NCBI GenBank assembly: GCA_021809845.1
Contig: JAJZJW010000009.1
Coordinates: 36,487 to 100,486, forward strand
Length of the DNA stretch: 64,000 bases
Reading direction: 5' to 3'
DNA from: a bacterium
GTDB lineage: Bacteria > SZUA-79 > Acidulodesulfobacterales > Acidulodesulfobacteraceae
The position numbers and the translations under genes are program-made. Shown here one piece after another: positions 44,148 through 52,290 of this stretch. The notes under the pieces were generated by a model. It had not been told where the DNA came from and did not search any database. It saw nothing but the letters and a program-made list of their open reading frames with translations. Within the stretch, counting starts at the first letter, position 1, and each line of letters begins with the position of its first letter.

Positions 44148-44647
44148 CAATTTAAAGTCCATGTCATTGTGTTTGTTCCGCCTGTGCAAGCACCCGCTAA
44201 TGCTGCAGGGTTAATGTCTGAGAGTGTTAGAGAAGCGCTGCCGACAGATAAGCTCACTAAATTGCTTGACTGATAACCCGAACCCAGCTTAATGCACGTA
44301 GAATTAGGTATATTGCTAAACGAGACCGTAAATTCGTCTGGATTACCCGCTGCACTTACGACTACATCTCCGCCATATACATCGGTTGCCGTAGTCGCGC
44401 CGTTAACTGCCATTGTTCCAGGAAATACATTAGCGTCTATCGCTGCGGTTTCAGTAAGCCCGCTAAAATTAGGCTGCGAAGCATATAAACCTTGAACATT
44501 TGCAACAATAGTCGTAAACTCACCCATCGTCTGCGAAGTTTTTGTTCCGCTAAAAGCCCTCGAAATGTAACTTGCCAGATAAACCATACCTATTATAGTA
44601 ATAACAACGCCGATAAGTATGCCCAGCATCCTCATAGTCCCGCCCAT
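44147..44647 (-). CDS. pilS: PilS-like major type IVB pilin
   Basis: The ORF opens at TTG 44653, but GGAGG lies 7 nt before ATG 44647, the better start (166 residues). N-terminal hydrophobic helix (MLGILIGVVITIIGMVYLASY), then an alpha helix and a Gly/Ser/Thr-rich beta domain with two Cys (STCIKL, GACTGG) that could pair, as in PilS of IncI thin pili. No prepilin peptidase (PilU) is seen in the window. The leader at 44654-44790 is shared with the copZ-like and relaxase-like genes. Confidence 0.82.
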   Translation of the reverse strand: MGGTMRMLGILIGVVITIIGMVYLASYISRAFSGTKTSQTMGEFTTIVANVQGLYASQPNFSGLTETAAIDANVFPGTMAVNGATTATDVYGGDVVVSAAGNPDEFTVSFSNIPNSTCIKLGSGYQSSNLVSLSVGSASLTLSDINPAALAGACTGGTNTMTWTLN

Positions 44648-44653
44648 AATCAA

Positions 44654-44790
44654 ACCTCCTGTATAATGTTCACGATACTTATTATCATGAACATATTAAT
44701 TGTTAATTTAATTTTTTAAAATATTATAATGTTAAACAAACTTCTCCAAAAGCTGGAAAGACAGTTCGTCATTTCTCTTATTATTTAAAC
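44654..44790 (-). promoter_or_regulatory. conserved structured leader of pilS
   Basis: On the minus strand: GACGAACTGTCTTTCCAG...GGAGAAG, a TTAACA stretch, then GTTCATGATA-ATAAG-TATCGTGAAC (44668-44692; 10-bp arms), then ATTATACAGGAGG and the start. Element order matches the other two leaders, but the spacer in the inverted repeat is 5 rather than 2. Confidence 0.65.
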
Positions 44791-44815
44791 ATTGCGCGCA
44801 AAAATATTGCCATCA

Positions 44816-45877
44816 TCAAAAATGATTAACAGAATTAGAAATGCCCTGGGTTATGCTTAAAGTTCCTATAACGATAAGCAAAACCACCACATACAGCAAA
44901 ATATTAATTAAAGCCTGCAAAGCTATGGAAATAGCTTTAATCTGGTTTTTTGTTTTTTGTATGTTGCTCTGCGCTATCATATCCAATTTTTTATTAAAAT
45001 TAGGAAAATTAGAAAACACGATTATATCGTCCACAACATCTTTATCCGGATAATCGTATCCCGAAGCCAGCATGGATTCTCCCATATTCATTCCGTTCTG
45101 CATATTGGAATAAAAGCTTTTCAGCCTTTCTTTCATATATTTATTGTTGTAGCTTGCAAGCTCTTTTAAGGCGGTAACTTCGTTAATGCCGGCGCCTATC
45201 AGTCCCGATAATCCGATAAGCCAGATAGAGCCGCTGAACTGCCTGTAAACCGAAAAAGGAAAAAACTTGTCCAATTTTTTTCTTATTTCCCCGGTAAGTC
45301 TCGGAAAAGAATAAAATATCAATATTCCAACCGCTATTAAAACCAATGGAACCATATACATAAGCGGCGAATTTACATAATCCGATAAATAAATTAAAAT
45401 ATTAGCCGAACCGCTGTTATGGCCGCTTACCAGCCCCAAAATAGATTTAAGCGCATATTTGCCGATGTAATACAAAAGGGCGTAAACCGCAAGAAACAGC
45501 ATAAATGGGCTGGACATTCCGCTTAAAAACTCTTTTATCAGTCCGGACTTCATGTTGTCCAAATAAATAATAGTTTTTAGCGTTTCGGGAAGCTTATTTG
45601 CCTTTTCCGCACTTGCAAGCATCGTGTAATCCGCCGCCGGAATCCATTTTTTTATAGAAGATGCAAAAGGCTGCCCATTTATCAATTTATTTTTAACGTC
45701 GTTTAAAATGGCGGCCATAAGCGTATTGTTGTTTCTTTTAGCCCTTTTAAGAAGCTCCATTACGCTGTCTTTTAAATTTATCCCGTATTCCAACTGGACG
45801 GACAATTTATCGTAAATGGAATGTTTTATTTTTTTGCCTGAAAGCGCTATTAATAATTTTTTATATTCCATAAGCAT
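44816..45877 (-). CDS. pilR: PilR/GspF-type inner-membrane pilus platform protein
   Basis: 353 residues with two GspF-like cytosolic helical domains (about 20-110 and 215-310) and membrane helices at about 120-145, 170-195 and 330-350. The order Q-R-S is that of R64-like thin pili. It overlaps the end of pilQ by 17 nt. Confidence 0.88.
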   Translation of the reverse strand: MLMEYKKLLIALSGKKIKHSIYDKLSVQLEYGINLKDSVMELLKRAKRNNNTLMAAILNDVKNKLINGQPFASSIKKWIPAADYTMLASAEKANKLPETLKTIIYLDNMKSGLIKEFLSGMSSPFMLFLAVYALLYYIGKYALKSILGLVSGHNSGSANILIYLSDYVNSPLMYMVPLVLIAVGILIFYSFPRLTGEIRKKLDKFFPFSVYRQFSGSIWLIGLSGLIGAGINEVTALKELASYNNKYMKERLKSFYSNMQNGMNMGESMLASGYDYPDKDVVDDIIVFSNFPNFNKKLDMIAQSNIQKTKNQIKAISIALQALINILLYVVVLLIVIGTLSITQGISNSVNHF

Positions 45878-47537
45878 CCCCTCTTAATGACGATTCAACA
45901 TTAATATTTCCGACCACCGATACGACGTCCCTCGGGTCCACTTCTCCGTTCAAAAGCCTTTGAAAAGCGTGTTTCATCATGGTAAACCCTGTCTCGTTAA
46001 ATCGCCTGCGCGCCGGCGCTATTCCGTATTCCTTTATTTCGTTTATGATGTTTTCATCCATATCGACAACTTCGGCAACAATGGTTCTTCCCGAAATGCC
46101 GGTGCCTCCGCATTTTTCGCAGCCGGACGGGTTTTTCAGTTTTATTGTGTTAGAAAAAGGCGAAAGAATGTTATCTAAGTCGTCATCGATTAAACTGCCG
46201 TAATAATCTATTTTGCAATCGCACAGTTTAGGCAAGAGCCTTTGCCCTACAAGAACGTTAAGCAGTTTCTCGTCATAAAGGTCTTCTTTGTTAAGATTAA
46301 ACCTCACAAGTCTTAAAAGTATCGAAAAAACATCCGAAGCATGGATAGTTGTCCACATCTGGTGTCCGGTGATTACGGCATCGAAGGCGACGTTGGCCGT
46401 AGCCTCGTCTCTTATTTCGCCGACCATCAGGATATCCGGGTCGCTTCTCATGGCGACCCTTAAGCCTTCCGCAAACTTTGAACCGCGTTTTTCATCGGTG
46501 CCCGCATTTAAAACGGGCAGCTGTTTGGCTCCGGTTATAGGATACTCCGGCGGGTCCTCTATTGTGTAAATAGATTTATCGGGATACATTTTATGTTGAA
46601 ACTCGAGCGCTATTTTCAGGGCGGTAGATTTTCCAGAACCGGTAGGTCCCGAAAAAATAACCATGCCCAGCGGCTGCCTTGCGGCTTTTGCGAGTATTAG
46701 CGCCTGCTCTTCGGTATAACCGTAATCTTTGAATATTTTTAATCCTAAATTTAAAGAGGCTTTCTGCCCAGCATTGGACAAGGCGTCTTCCAATTTTTCC
46801 CGGCTTATAAAACCGTTATTTACCAGAATATCGCCGAGTTTGATATCCTGGCCTTTATTTTTGAGCTCCAGTTGTATCCTAAGCGCCTCGTCCAATGTCT
46901 TTTCCGCAATTAATCCCCTTTTTAATAATATCTGTCCTATTTTTAAGACGGTTGCGTTTTCTTCCTGTTTTTGCCTGTAAAGAAGCCTTAAGACCATATA
47001 GCATCCGTTTAGTATGGGACCCCTCTGAATTCGTATCGATAAAACGTTTTCAGGCAGAACGCGCACGTCGTCGAACAAATGAATCTGCCCCGCCTGATAT
47101 TCATTTTCTCTATATGAAACATCGCTTGTGGATATGTTTTGATAAATAGAGCGCATTACGGCGTTGCCTTCTTCGTGTGTAATCTGCGTATGCCTAAGAA
47201 GTTTTCCGTGCACCCTAAAAAAAATGTCGGTATAACTTCCATTAAATAAAATTATATGTATATCGCTTGCTCCTTTGCCGGCAGCCTCATAAAACATTCT
47301 TTTGTAAATATTGACTATTCTGCTGTCCGTTGCGGATGAGTCGGATTGCACTTTTTTGGTAGAAATATTCTGCAGTTCCTCTGCTGATACAACGACGACA
47401 TCCAATTTTCCGGCGGTTTTTTCGTATGATTTTTTAAAGCTTAAAAATAAGGGACTCGAACGATATACGCCTAAAACATAGAGCTTATTTCCTTCGACTT
47501 TCACGCCAGAGCTAATTTCTTCAGGAACATTAATCAT
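45861..47537 (-). CDS. pilQ: PilQ/GspE-type assembly ATPase with internal MshEN-like segment
   Basis: 558 residues. N-terminal domain (75-190) with SDIHI and the Arg-rich strands; a MshEN-like double repeat (KIGQILLKRGLIAEKTLDEAL / KLGDILVNNGFISREKLEDAL) at about 198-258; Walker A GPTGSGKS at 297-304; Walker B DILMVGEIRD (369-377); a four-Cys zinc motif (CDC...GCEKCGG). In the GspE/PilB family MshEN domains are usually N-terminal, so its location between N-domain and motor is unusual; in MshE this domain binds cyclic-di-GMP. Drives thin pilus assembly. Confidence 0.9.
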   Translation of the reverse strand: MINVPEEISSGVKVEGNKLYVLGVYRSSPLFLSFKKSYEKTAGKLDVVVVSAEELQNISTKKVQSDSSATDSRIVNIYKRMFYEAAGKGASDIHIILFNGSYTDIFFRVHGKLLRHTQITHEEGNAVMRSIYQNISTSDVSYRENEYQAGQIHLFDDVRVLPENVLSIRIQRGPILNGCYMVLRLLYRQKQEENATVLKIGQILLKRGLIAEKTLDEALRIQLELKNKGQDIKLGDILVNNGFISREKLEDALSNAGQKASLNLGLKIFKDYGYTEEQALILAKAARQPLGMVIFSGPTGSGKSTALKIALEFQHKMYPDKSIYTIEDPPEYPITGAKQLPVLNAGTDEKRGSKFAEGLRVAMRSDPDILMVGEIRDEATANVAFDAVITGHQMWTTIHASDVFSILLRLVRFNLNKEDLYDEKLLNVLVGQRLLPKLCDCKIDYYGSLIDDDLDNILSPFSNTIKLKNPSGCEKCGGTGISGRTIVAEVVDMDENIINEIKEYGIAPARRRFNETGFTMMKHAFQRLLNGEVDPRDVVSVVGNINVESSLRGDAYGI

Positions 47538-48624
47538 GCCACACCTCCGCGTTGACGTTTATCCGCTCATTTAAGGGCAGTCCTGTAATCTTGATATTTT
47601 CAATCCTGAAAGACGGAATATTAAAAAATATAGGTAAAATATTTAAATTATCGGTATTTAAAGCAATAATAAATTTGTCTCCTGCGCCGGAGATATTTCC
47701 GCTAATGCCATATTCCTGCATATATCCGTACAGCAGTTTGTCGGCTTTTGAATAAGGCAAAAGCCTTTTAAAATGCGCGGGCTTTTTTAGGTTTAAATTT
47801 ATGTTTTTTATTATTTCGCGGCCGGACGCCAGCAATGTTCCGCCCGGTGCGAGCAATGTAGTTCCGAATTTCTGTTTTTGATAAGTAATCATAATATTAT
47901 TGCCTGTGCATTCTAATATAGACGGCTTCCAACCGTAATAAGACAAGGGAATGTCGGAGAACTCTTTTTTGCATGCGTCTAACACGCGAAATGCACGCGG
48001 CATGGTTTTATATCCGGGTATTTTTACGACCACTTTTTTAGAAGCGAATATCTTCGGCAAAAATATTTTCGGTTTTTTCGTTTTCATAAACACTGAATGA
48101 TAAAAATAAAGTATTGCAAGGGACATAATCGCCCCCGCAACGACTATTACGGGATAATTTACCTTTTGGACGGGCACGACGTACGACCACTTGTCCGTCA
48201 GCAGTTCTTTTATATCGTCTATGCTGCCGTTTTCTATTATGCTTTCCCAGTCGCCGATAGATACATGCTCCTCAAACACTTTGTCTATTTCTTCTTTAAT
48301 CCCCACTATATCGCCGTCGGGAATAATAGACTGGTTATCTCTGACCGCAACATACCAGTACAAGCCGTTTCCGATATCGAATACCCCCATCCACGGCTCT
48401 TTTTTGGAGTCTGCTAAGCATGAGGCTAAAGACGGCAGTTTTTTATATTTTGAACTCAGCTCGTCTGAGTAGCCTATATTTATTAAGCCGGCGATGTTCC
48501 TGAGACAATAATACCCGCTGTTGCCAAATTCTTTCAGCGTTTCTTTGACGTTATCGGAAGCCGACAGCGTCTGCCACGAAAGACCTGCGTAATAAGACTT
48601 ACCCGCAATTTCAATTATATTCAT
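47530..48624 (-). CDS. pilO: PilO-type thin-pilus assembly protein (IncI PilO2-like)
   Basis: 364 residues. N-terminal soluble domain with the AGKSYYAGLSW opening and PSLASCLADS; one membrane helix at about 158-177; C-terminal domain. Composition and order (P-O-Q) follow R64. It is an inner-membrane scaffold linking ATPase and secretin. Overlaps pilQ by 8 nt. Confidence 0.78.
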   Translation of the reverse strand: MNIIEIAGKSYYAGLSWQTLSASDNVKETLKEFGNSGYYCLRNIAGLINIGYSDELSSKYKKLPSLASCLADSKKEPWMGVFDIGNGLYWYVAVRDNQSIIPDGDIVGIKEEIDKVFEEHVSIGDWESIIENGSIDDIKELLTDKWSYVVPVQKVNYPVIVVAGAIMSLAILYFYHSVFMKTKKPKIFLPKIFASKKVVVKIPGYKTMPRAFRVLDACKKEFSDIPLSYYGWKPSILECTGNNIMITYQKQKFGTTLLAPGGTLLASGREIIKNINLNLKKPAHFKRLLPYSKADKLLYGYMQEYGISGNISGAGDKFIIALNTDNLNILPIFFNIPSFRIENIKITGLPLNERINVNAEVWHD

Positions 48625-48648
48625 ATGCCGCCATTATTTATTTTATTT

Positions 48649-49329
48649 TTATATAGATAAAGACAAATTAATAACTTTGTTATTTTTTTCAAGCGCTATG
48701 CCGGTAGAGCTAATGAGCAGGCATTTATATCCTCCGTAACTCATGCCTACCCTCATCGCAACATTTTTTTTACCGAAATTGACGATAGCCGCTCCTTTAG
48801 ATATTGCCACAAGCGATATGCTTGAGGCGGCTGCATTATTGACGCCGCCAACGCCGCCAACGCCGCCTGGAATCTTATTCAGATTTTTAATTTCCTGCTT
48901 TAATTGGGCAACTTTGGCTTCTTCATTAAGTTTATTTATTTCGGCGTTAAGTTTTAGCATATATTTAATCTTTTTAGGAGCTCCGGCGGACATTTCACTT
49001 ATTGCAAGCGCCTTATTCTGTCCGGCAGCTTTATTATTATTCGCTGTAATTGCTTTACTTTGCGCAGCAGCTTTATTATCCGCTGAATTAGACTGTTTGT
49101 TAAAGGTTTTGACAGTCGGCACAGCGGTTTTAGACAATGTTGTTTTTTTAGCAAAACTTTTAAACGCAGGAGAGTTATTTATTATTGGTCTTGACACAGC
49201 AGCGTTGTTTAGATGAAGAAAACCGTTATTTTTTTTTGGTTTAAATAAAAATGTTTTAAGGGCAAACAACCCGGCCGCCACAACTACCACAACCACAGAT
49301 ATTATAATAATTAATTTCTTGTTATTCAT
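48649..49329 (-). CDS. pilP: PilP-like thin-pilus biogenesis protein (copy at head of the pilO-Q-R-S operon)
   Basis: 226 residues from ATG 49329 (GGTGAG ribosome site; an ORF start at 49362 lacks one). Membrane helix at about 6-26, Ala/Lys/Asn-rich linker, coiled segment (LNKLNEEAKVAQLKQEIKNL), Gly-Gly-Val repeat, then the C-terminal domain shared with the PilP at 33749. Two PilP copies in one element is unusual. Confidence 0.8.
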   Translation of the reverse strand: MNNKKLIIIISVVVVVVAAGLFALKTFLFKPKKNNGFLHLNNAAVSRPIINNSPAFKSFAKKTTLSKTAVPTVKTFNKQSNSADNKAAAQSKAITANNNKAAGQNKALAISEMSAGAPKKIKYMLKLNAEINKLNEEAKVAQLKQEIKNLNKIPGGVGGVGGVNNAAASSISLVAISKGAAIVNFGKKNVAMRVGMSYGGYKCLLISSTGIALEKNNKVINLSLSI

Positions 49330-49412
49330 GTGCTCACCTTTTTTGACTCTTGATACTCTCATAGAGGGTTAAAGAAAGTATCAAGAGTTTTACTTGATTA
49401 CTAATTGTTATT

Positions 49413-49478
49413 ATTATAAACTATGAATGTTACATTATTATTAAGATAGTGTTAATATTTTGTTAAATTATGGTTACA
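49413..49478 (-). promoter_or_regulatory. Pho-box-like promoter of the pilP-O-Q-R-S-V operon
   Basis: Minus-strand boxes TGTAAC (5' base 49478), TTTAAC (49467), ATTAAC (49456), CTTAAT (49445) and TGTAAC (49434) at 11-bp steps; TATAAT starts at 49418, 16 bp further. It lies just before the divergent gene at 49501. Confidence 0.75.
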
Positions 49479-49500
49479 ATTTATTACGATAGACTGAAAA

Positions 49501-50172
49501 ATGGACGAAAATGATAAAAATACGAAAAACAACGCTAGAGCTATGCAGGCAGATAAATTAAACACCGCTGACGTTGAAAATACGGAAAACAACGCTAAAA
49601 CCTTGCAGGCGGCAGATAAATTAAACAACATTACTGCTGAAAATAACGAGGCATTAGAAAAACTCGCCTCTGATTTAAGAGCTTTTATAATAAAAATAAA
49701 CAAAAACACCGCCACAAGCGAAAGGGTCCTGCAGGCATTGGAAGGTGCAGTAAAGCCCCTGCTGGATTCTATGAGCGACATAAACGACAAGATGGAGCTC
49801 ATTGAAAATAAAACAAAGCTGTTCGAAGAAATGATGTCAAAGGCAGTGGATTCGGTAAATACGGACGATATTAAAACAAGGCTCAGGGACATAATTTTTA
49901 CAAAAATAAAAACTGCAAACATAATTTTAACTTTAGTTTTGTCTATAGCCATCGGGGCTACAGCGGGATATTTCAGTATAAATCTATATTTTCAAAACAA
50001 ATCAGGTTCCATGAAAAACGGACACCTTCTATCAAAAGAACTTATAAAAAATCATGTGCCCGTTAAGATAATAAAATCAGGAAAAAGCCTGTATTTTTTA
50101 TTTCCAAAAAAGAAAGTAAAAACTTATCAAAGCAAAAACGGAAAGTTTTCGGTCGTTAAAATAAAAAAATAA
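49501..50172 (+). CDS. coiled-coil single-pass membrane protein, unknown
   Basis: 223 residues: Asn/Lys/Ala-rich start with a repeated ENTENNAK-like unit, a long coiled coil (about 45-120, LESDINDKMELIENKTKLFEEM-like heptads), one membrane helix (about 138-160) and a basic C-terminal domain. It is the only plus-strand gene between 20 and 60 kb, divergent from the pilus operon. The reverse-strand frame is a shadow. Function not recognised; the layout resembles small conjugation-associated membrane proteins. Confidence 0.65.
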   Translation: MDENDKNTKNNARAMQADKLNTADVENTENNAKTLQAADKLNNITAENNEALEKLASDLRAFIIKINKNTATSERVLQALEGAVKPLLDSMSDINDKMELIENKTKLFEEMMSKAVDSVNTDDIKTRLRDIIFTKIKTANIILTLVLSIAIGATAGYFSINLYFQNKSGSMKNGHLLSKELIKNHVPVKIIKSGKSLYFLFPKKKVKTYQSKNGKFSVVKIKK

Positions 50173-50183
50173 ACCGGCGGCGG

Positions 50184-50717
50184 CTATAATTTCTTCCCCA
50201 GATAAACTGCTTTATACAGTATATTTTTTACGGGACCCCAGTATCTCGAATCGTAGCTTAAAGGGCTGTATGTGGAAATCAAAAAATATCCGGGGACGGA
50301 ATATTTGCCGTAGGGATAATGTTTTAAACGCAAGCCTTCCGGAGATTTTTTAAGTACTTTATACTTTATAAACCTGCTGCCCACCTTCATTCCTTTTTTG
50401 GAAAGAAAAACGCTCTGATACGGGAGACTTGTAAGAAACTTGACGACTGGCAAGCGGTTATCCGGACAAAAACCGCCGGGCGGGATATAATCTCTTTTTA
50501 TGCCTTCTATGGATTCTTTATTTACAGGCACGCAGGCAAAAACTACATCGCCCGGACGCAGATTGACAGGGGGGAAAAGCAAATAGTATCCGAGCTTCAT
50601 AGAACCTGTAACATTGTAGGCAATACCTACCGGAATAGAAAATAAAAAAGGAATAAAATAAATAAAGAGTAAAATTCGTTTAAATAGCTCAGACATGCGA
50701 GCCGCCCAAATTTTCAA
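50184..50717 (-). CDS. traF: S26-type signal peptidase, TraF-like (pilin maturation)
   Basis: The long ORF opens at 50819, but its first part comes from a 75-bp duplication that repeats MSELFKRIL. GGAGG lies 6 nt before the in-frame TTG at 50717, taken as start (177 residues); ATG 50696 is an alternative. Hydrophobic anchor LLFIYFIPFLFSI; catalytic Ser in TGSMKLGYY and Lys in LPVVKFLTSLP; the YDSRYWGPV block is typical of TraF. In RP4, TraF trims and cyclises the TrbC pilin, so VirB2 is the likely substrate. Confidence 0.82.
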   Translation of the reverse strand: MKIWAARMSELFKRILLFIYFIPFLFSIPVGIAYNVTGSMKLGYYLLFPPVNLRPGDVVFACVPVNKESIEGIKRDYIPPGGFCPDNRLPVVKFLTSLPYQSVFLSKKGMKVGSRFIKYKVLKKSPEGLRLKHYPYGKYSVPGYFLISTYSPLSYDSRYWGPVKNILYKAVYLGKKL

Positions 50718-50776
50718 ATGGTTCCTCCGCAAAATTTTACCTGGTAAAATTCGTTTAAATAACTCAGACATGCGAG
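50670..50776 (-). repeat. 75-bp-offset tandem duplication at the traF start
   Basis: TAAAATTCGTTTAAATARCT plus CAGACATGCGAG occurs at 50670 and 50745. The right copy overlaps the 3' end of the upstream 95-residue gene; the left is the 5' end of traF. The offset is a multiple of three. Confidence 0.85.
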
Positions 50777-51051
50777 TTACTTCCCATGCAGATATTGGAC
50801 TCGAGATGAACCGTACCACGCGAAATTTTTTCTATATGCTTGCCGAGATATTCTACCGCTTCATAAAAATCTTCTATGTTTTTGACGCTTTTAAACCTGC
50901 TATATATCCCGTTGCATAAAATAACTGAATTTACTTTATCTCTTAATGAAATTTTATCATTTTCTTTCGAAGCGAAAAACAAATTGAACTGTGTAACCGC
51001 ACCGATATTTTCACTGCAATAATTTATCACTTTAATATAATATTGGTTCAT
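50764..51051 (-). CDS. small ICE protein, paralogue series member 4
   Basis: 95 residues, no signal peptide, not recognised. It shares a loose pattern with the next three genes: an aromatic start (YYIKVINYCS), a beta-hairpin-like FNLFFASKEND, then a helix (RDKVNSVILCNGIYSRF). Part of a tandem set of four small cytosolic proteins between traF and the lytic transglycosylase. Confidence 0.55.
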   Translation of the reverse strand: MNQYYIKVINYCSENIGAVTQFNLFFASKENDKISLRDKVNSVILCNGIYSRFKSVKNIEDFYEAVEYLGKHIEKISRGTVHLESNICMGSNSHV

Positions 51052-51073
51052 ATTATATATATCCTTTATGTTA

Positions 51074-51370
51074 TTATATTATCAGACACATTTTACCCTC
51101 ATAAAATGCCCCGTTGCCGACAAACAATTCTCTCGAGCCCATTTCGTAATCGCAGGTTTTATAATCCGCCTTTTCCATTTCTTTTTTAATTGCATTTATA
51201 TTGGCGACTATATCTCGGTCATTTTTATGGTCAACGGCGTTTTTATAGCAAGCCACCTTGAAAGCGGTTTCAAATTTCATATTAGAACCGGCATTAGCAA
51301 AAAAAACGTAATACTTGTTTGCATCATCTTCATAATAGTAATAGTAAATATTTTTATCTATATATCCCAT
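51074..51370 (-). CDS. small ICE protein, paralogue series member 3
   Basis: The ORF extends upstream to 51469, but alignment to the neighbour places the start at ATG 51370 (98 residues): GYIDKNIYYYYYEDDANKYY / NYNDKNIYYYSYDCDEGRYF, SNMKFETAFKVACYKNAVDH / STMKFEIAFKTACHKNAVNY, and an EMG(S/T) motif near the end. Unknown function. Confidence 0.65.
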   Translation of the reverse strand: MGYIDKNIYYYYYEDDANKYYVFFANAGSNMKFETAFKVACYKNAVDHKNDRDIVANINAIKKEMEKADYKTCDYEMGSRELFVGNGAFYEGKMCLII

Positions 51371-51480
51371 AAAATTTGCGTTACACTGAAAAATACTCTT
51401 TGCCATTCCCTGCTCTGTACGTTCCGCCGGAAGTAATAAGCATAAAATTTGCGTTACATTGAAAAACACTCTTTGCCCTC
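51369..51480 (-). repeat. 73-bp-offset tandem duplication of a gene 3' end
   Basis: CATAAAATTTGCGTTACAYT plus GAAAAAYACTCTTTGCC occurs at 51368 and 51441. The right copy ends the 99-residue gene; the left abuts the start of the next gene. Confidence 0.85.
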
Positions 51481-51753
51481 AAAATACTCGCCGGCTTCGT
51501 CGAAACCGAATTCATTTGTTCCCATTTCGTAGTCGAGCGCCTTATAACCGAAAAACTCCATTTCTTTTTTAATTGTATCTATGTTATTTATTATTTCAGG
51601 GTCATTGTCATAATTGACGGCGTTTTTATGACAAGCCGTTTTGAAAGCGATTTCGAATTTCATTGTGGAATTTAAATTGACGAAAAACGAAAAGTAGCGG
51701 CCTTCGTCGCAATCATAAGAGTAATAATAAATATTTTTATCGTTATAATTCAT
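51454..51753 (-). CDS. small ICE protein, paralogue series member 2
   Basis: 99 residues; aromatic-rich N-terminus (YNDKNIYYYSYD), STMKFEIAFKTACHKNAV helix, DPEIINNIDTIKKEM helix, acidic end. Close paralogue of the following gene (about half of positions identical by eye). GAGGAGT before the ATG. Not recognised; possibly regulatory or an anti-defence protein, which is speculation. Confidence 0.65.
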   Translation of the reverse strand: MNYNDKNIYYYSYDCDEGRYFSFFVNLNSTMKFEIAFKTACHKNAVNYDNDPEIINNIDTIKKEMEFFGYKALDYEMGTNEFGFDEAGEYFEGKECFSM

Positions 51754-51789
51754 AATATTGAGACTCCTCTTTAAAATTTTATATGCAAT

Positions 51790-52149
51790 TTATAAAGTGC
51801 GGGATTTTACATTAGACTTGCTTAAATTTATTTCTTCGCTCTTGTTTATTTTATAACCTGAATAATGACCCACTTTATCACCGAGCGCTTTAATAAATTT
51901 ATTAAAATCTTTTTCGTCGGTAATATGTTTTTTATAATTTCCGTCCTCACCTACAAGAAAACCCTTAGCGGGGTCTATGACATCTTTTTTTGCCTTTTCC
52001 ATAGCTTCTTTGAACGGCATTGAGGGTGAGCCTTCGCAATTAAACGAACAAAAAAACTGTTTTTTTTTAAATTTAAAAATCTGTATGGCTTCTCTTTTAT
52101 TAATCGTATCGCTGTTAATATCGCCTGGTAATTTCCCCATATTAGGCAT
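51790..52149 (-). CDS. small ICE protein, paralogue series member 1
   Basis: 119 residues. The middle (FKFKKKQFFCSFNCEGSPSM then PFKEAMEKAKKDVIDP) parallels the YYYSYD...STMKFEIAFKTACHKNAV part of the two genes downstream, so it is a remote member. The C-terminus is Lys/Ser-rich (SEEINLSKSNVKSRTL). No known domain. Confidence 0.55.
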   Translation of the reverse strand: MPNMGKLPGDINSDTINKREAIQIFKFKKKQFFCSFNCEGSPSMPFKEAMEKAKKDVIDPAKGFLVGEDGNYKKHITDEKDFNKFIKALGDKVGHYSGYKINKSEEINLSKSNVKSRTL

Positions 52150-52191
52150 AATAATTTTCTCCTTAACTTAAAAATTAAATTAATATTTTAC

Positions 52192-52290
52192 CTGTTTAAA
52201 GCATCTAACACTTTGAGCGCATAATTATAATAATTTAAAAATTAAATTATGTATTATCTGTTTAAAGCATCCCACACTTTGAGCGCATAA
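52192..52290 (-). repeat. 66-bp-offset tandem duplication of the transglycosylase gene 3' end
   Basis: CTGTTTAAAGCATC plus CACTTTGAGCGCATAATTAT occurs at 52192 and 52258. The right copy is the end of the lytic transglycosylase gene; the left lies downstream of its stop. Confidence 0.85.

Noticed and set aside
49452..49952. Minus-strand hydrophobic ORF of 166 codons
   Set aside because: It lies opposite the 49501-50172 gene, whose translation has coherent coiled-coil, membrane and basic segments; the reverse frame is Ser/Phe/Ile-rich as expected for a shadow of a Lys/Asn-rich gene.
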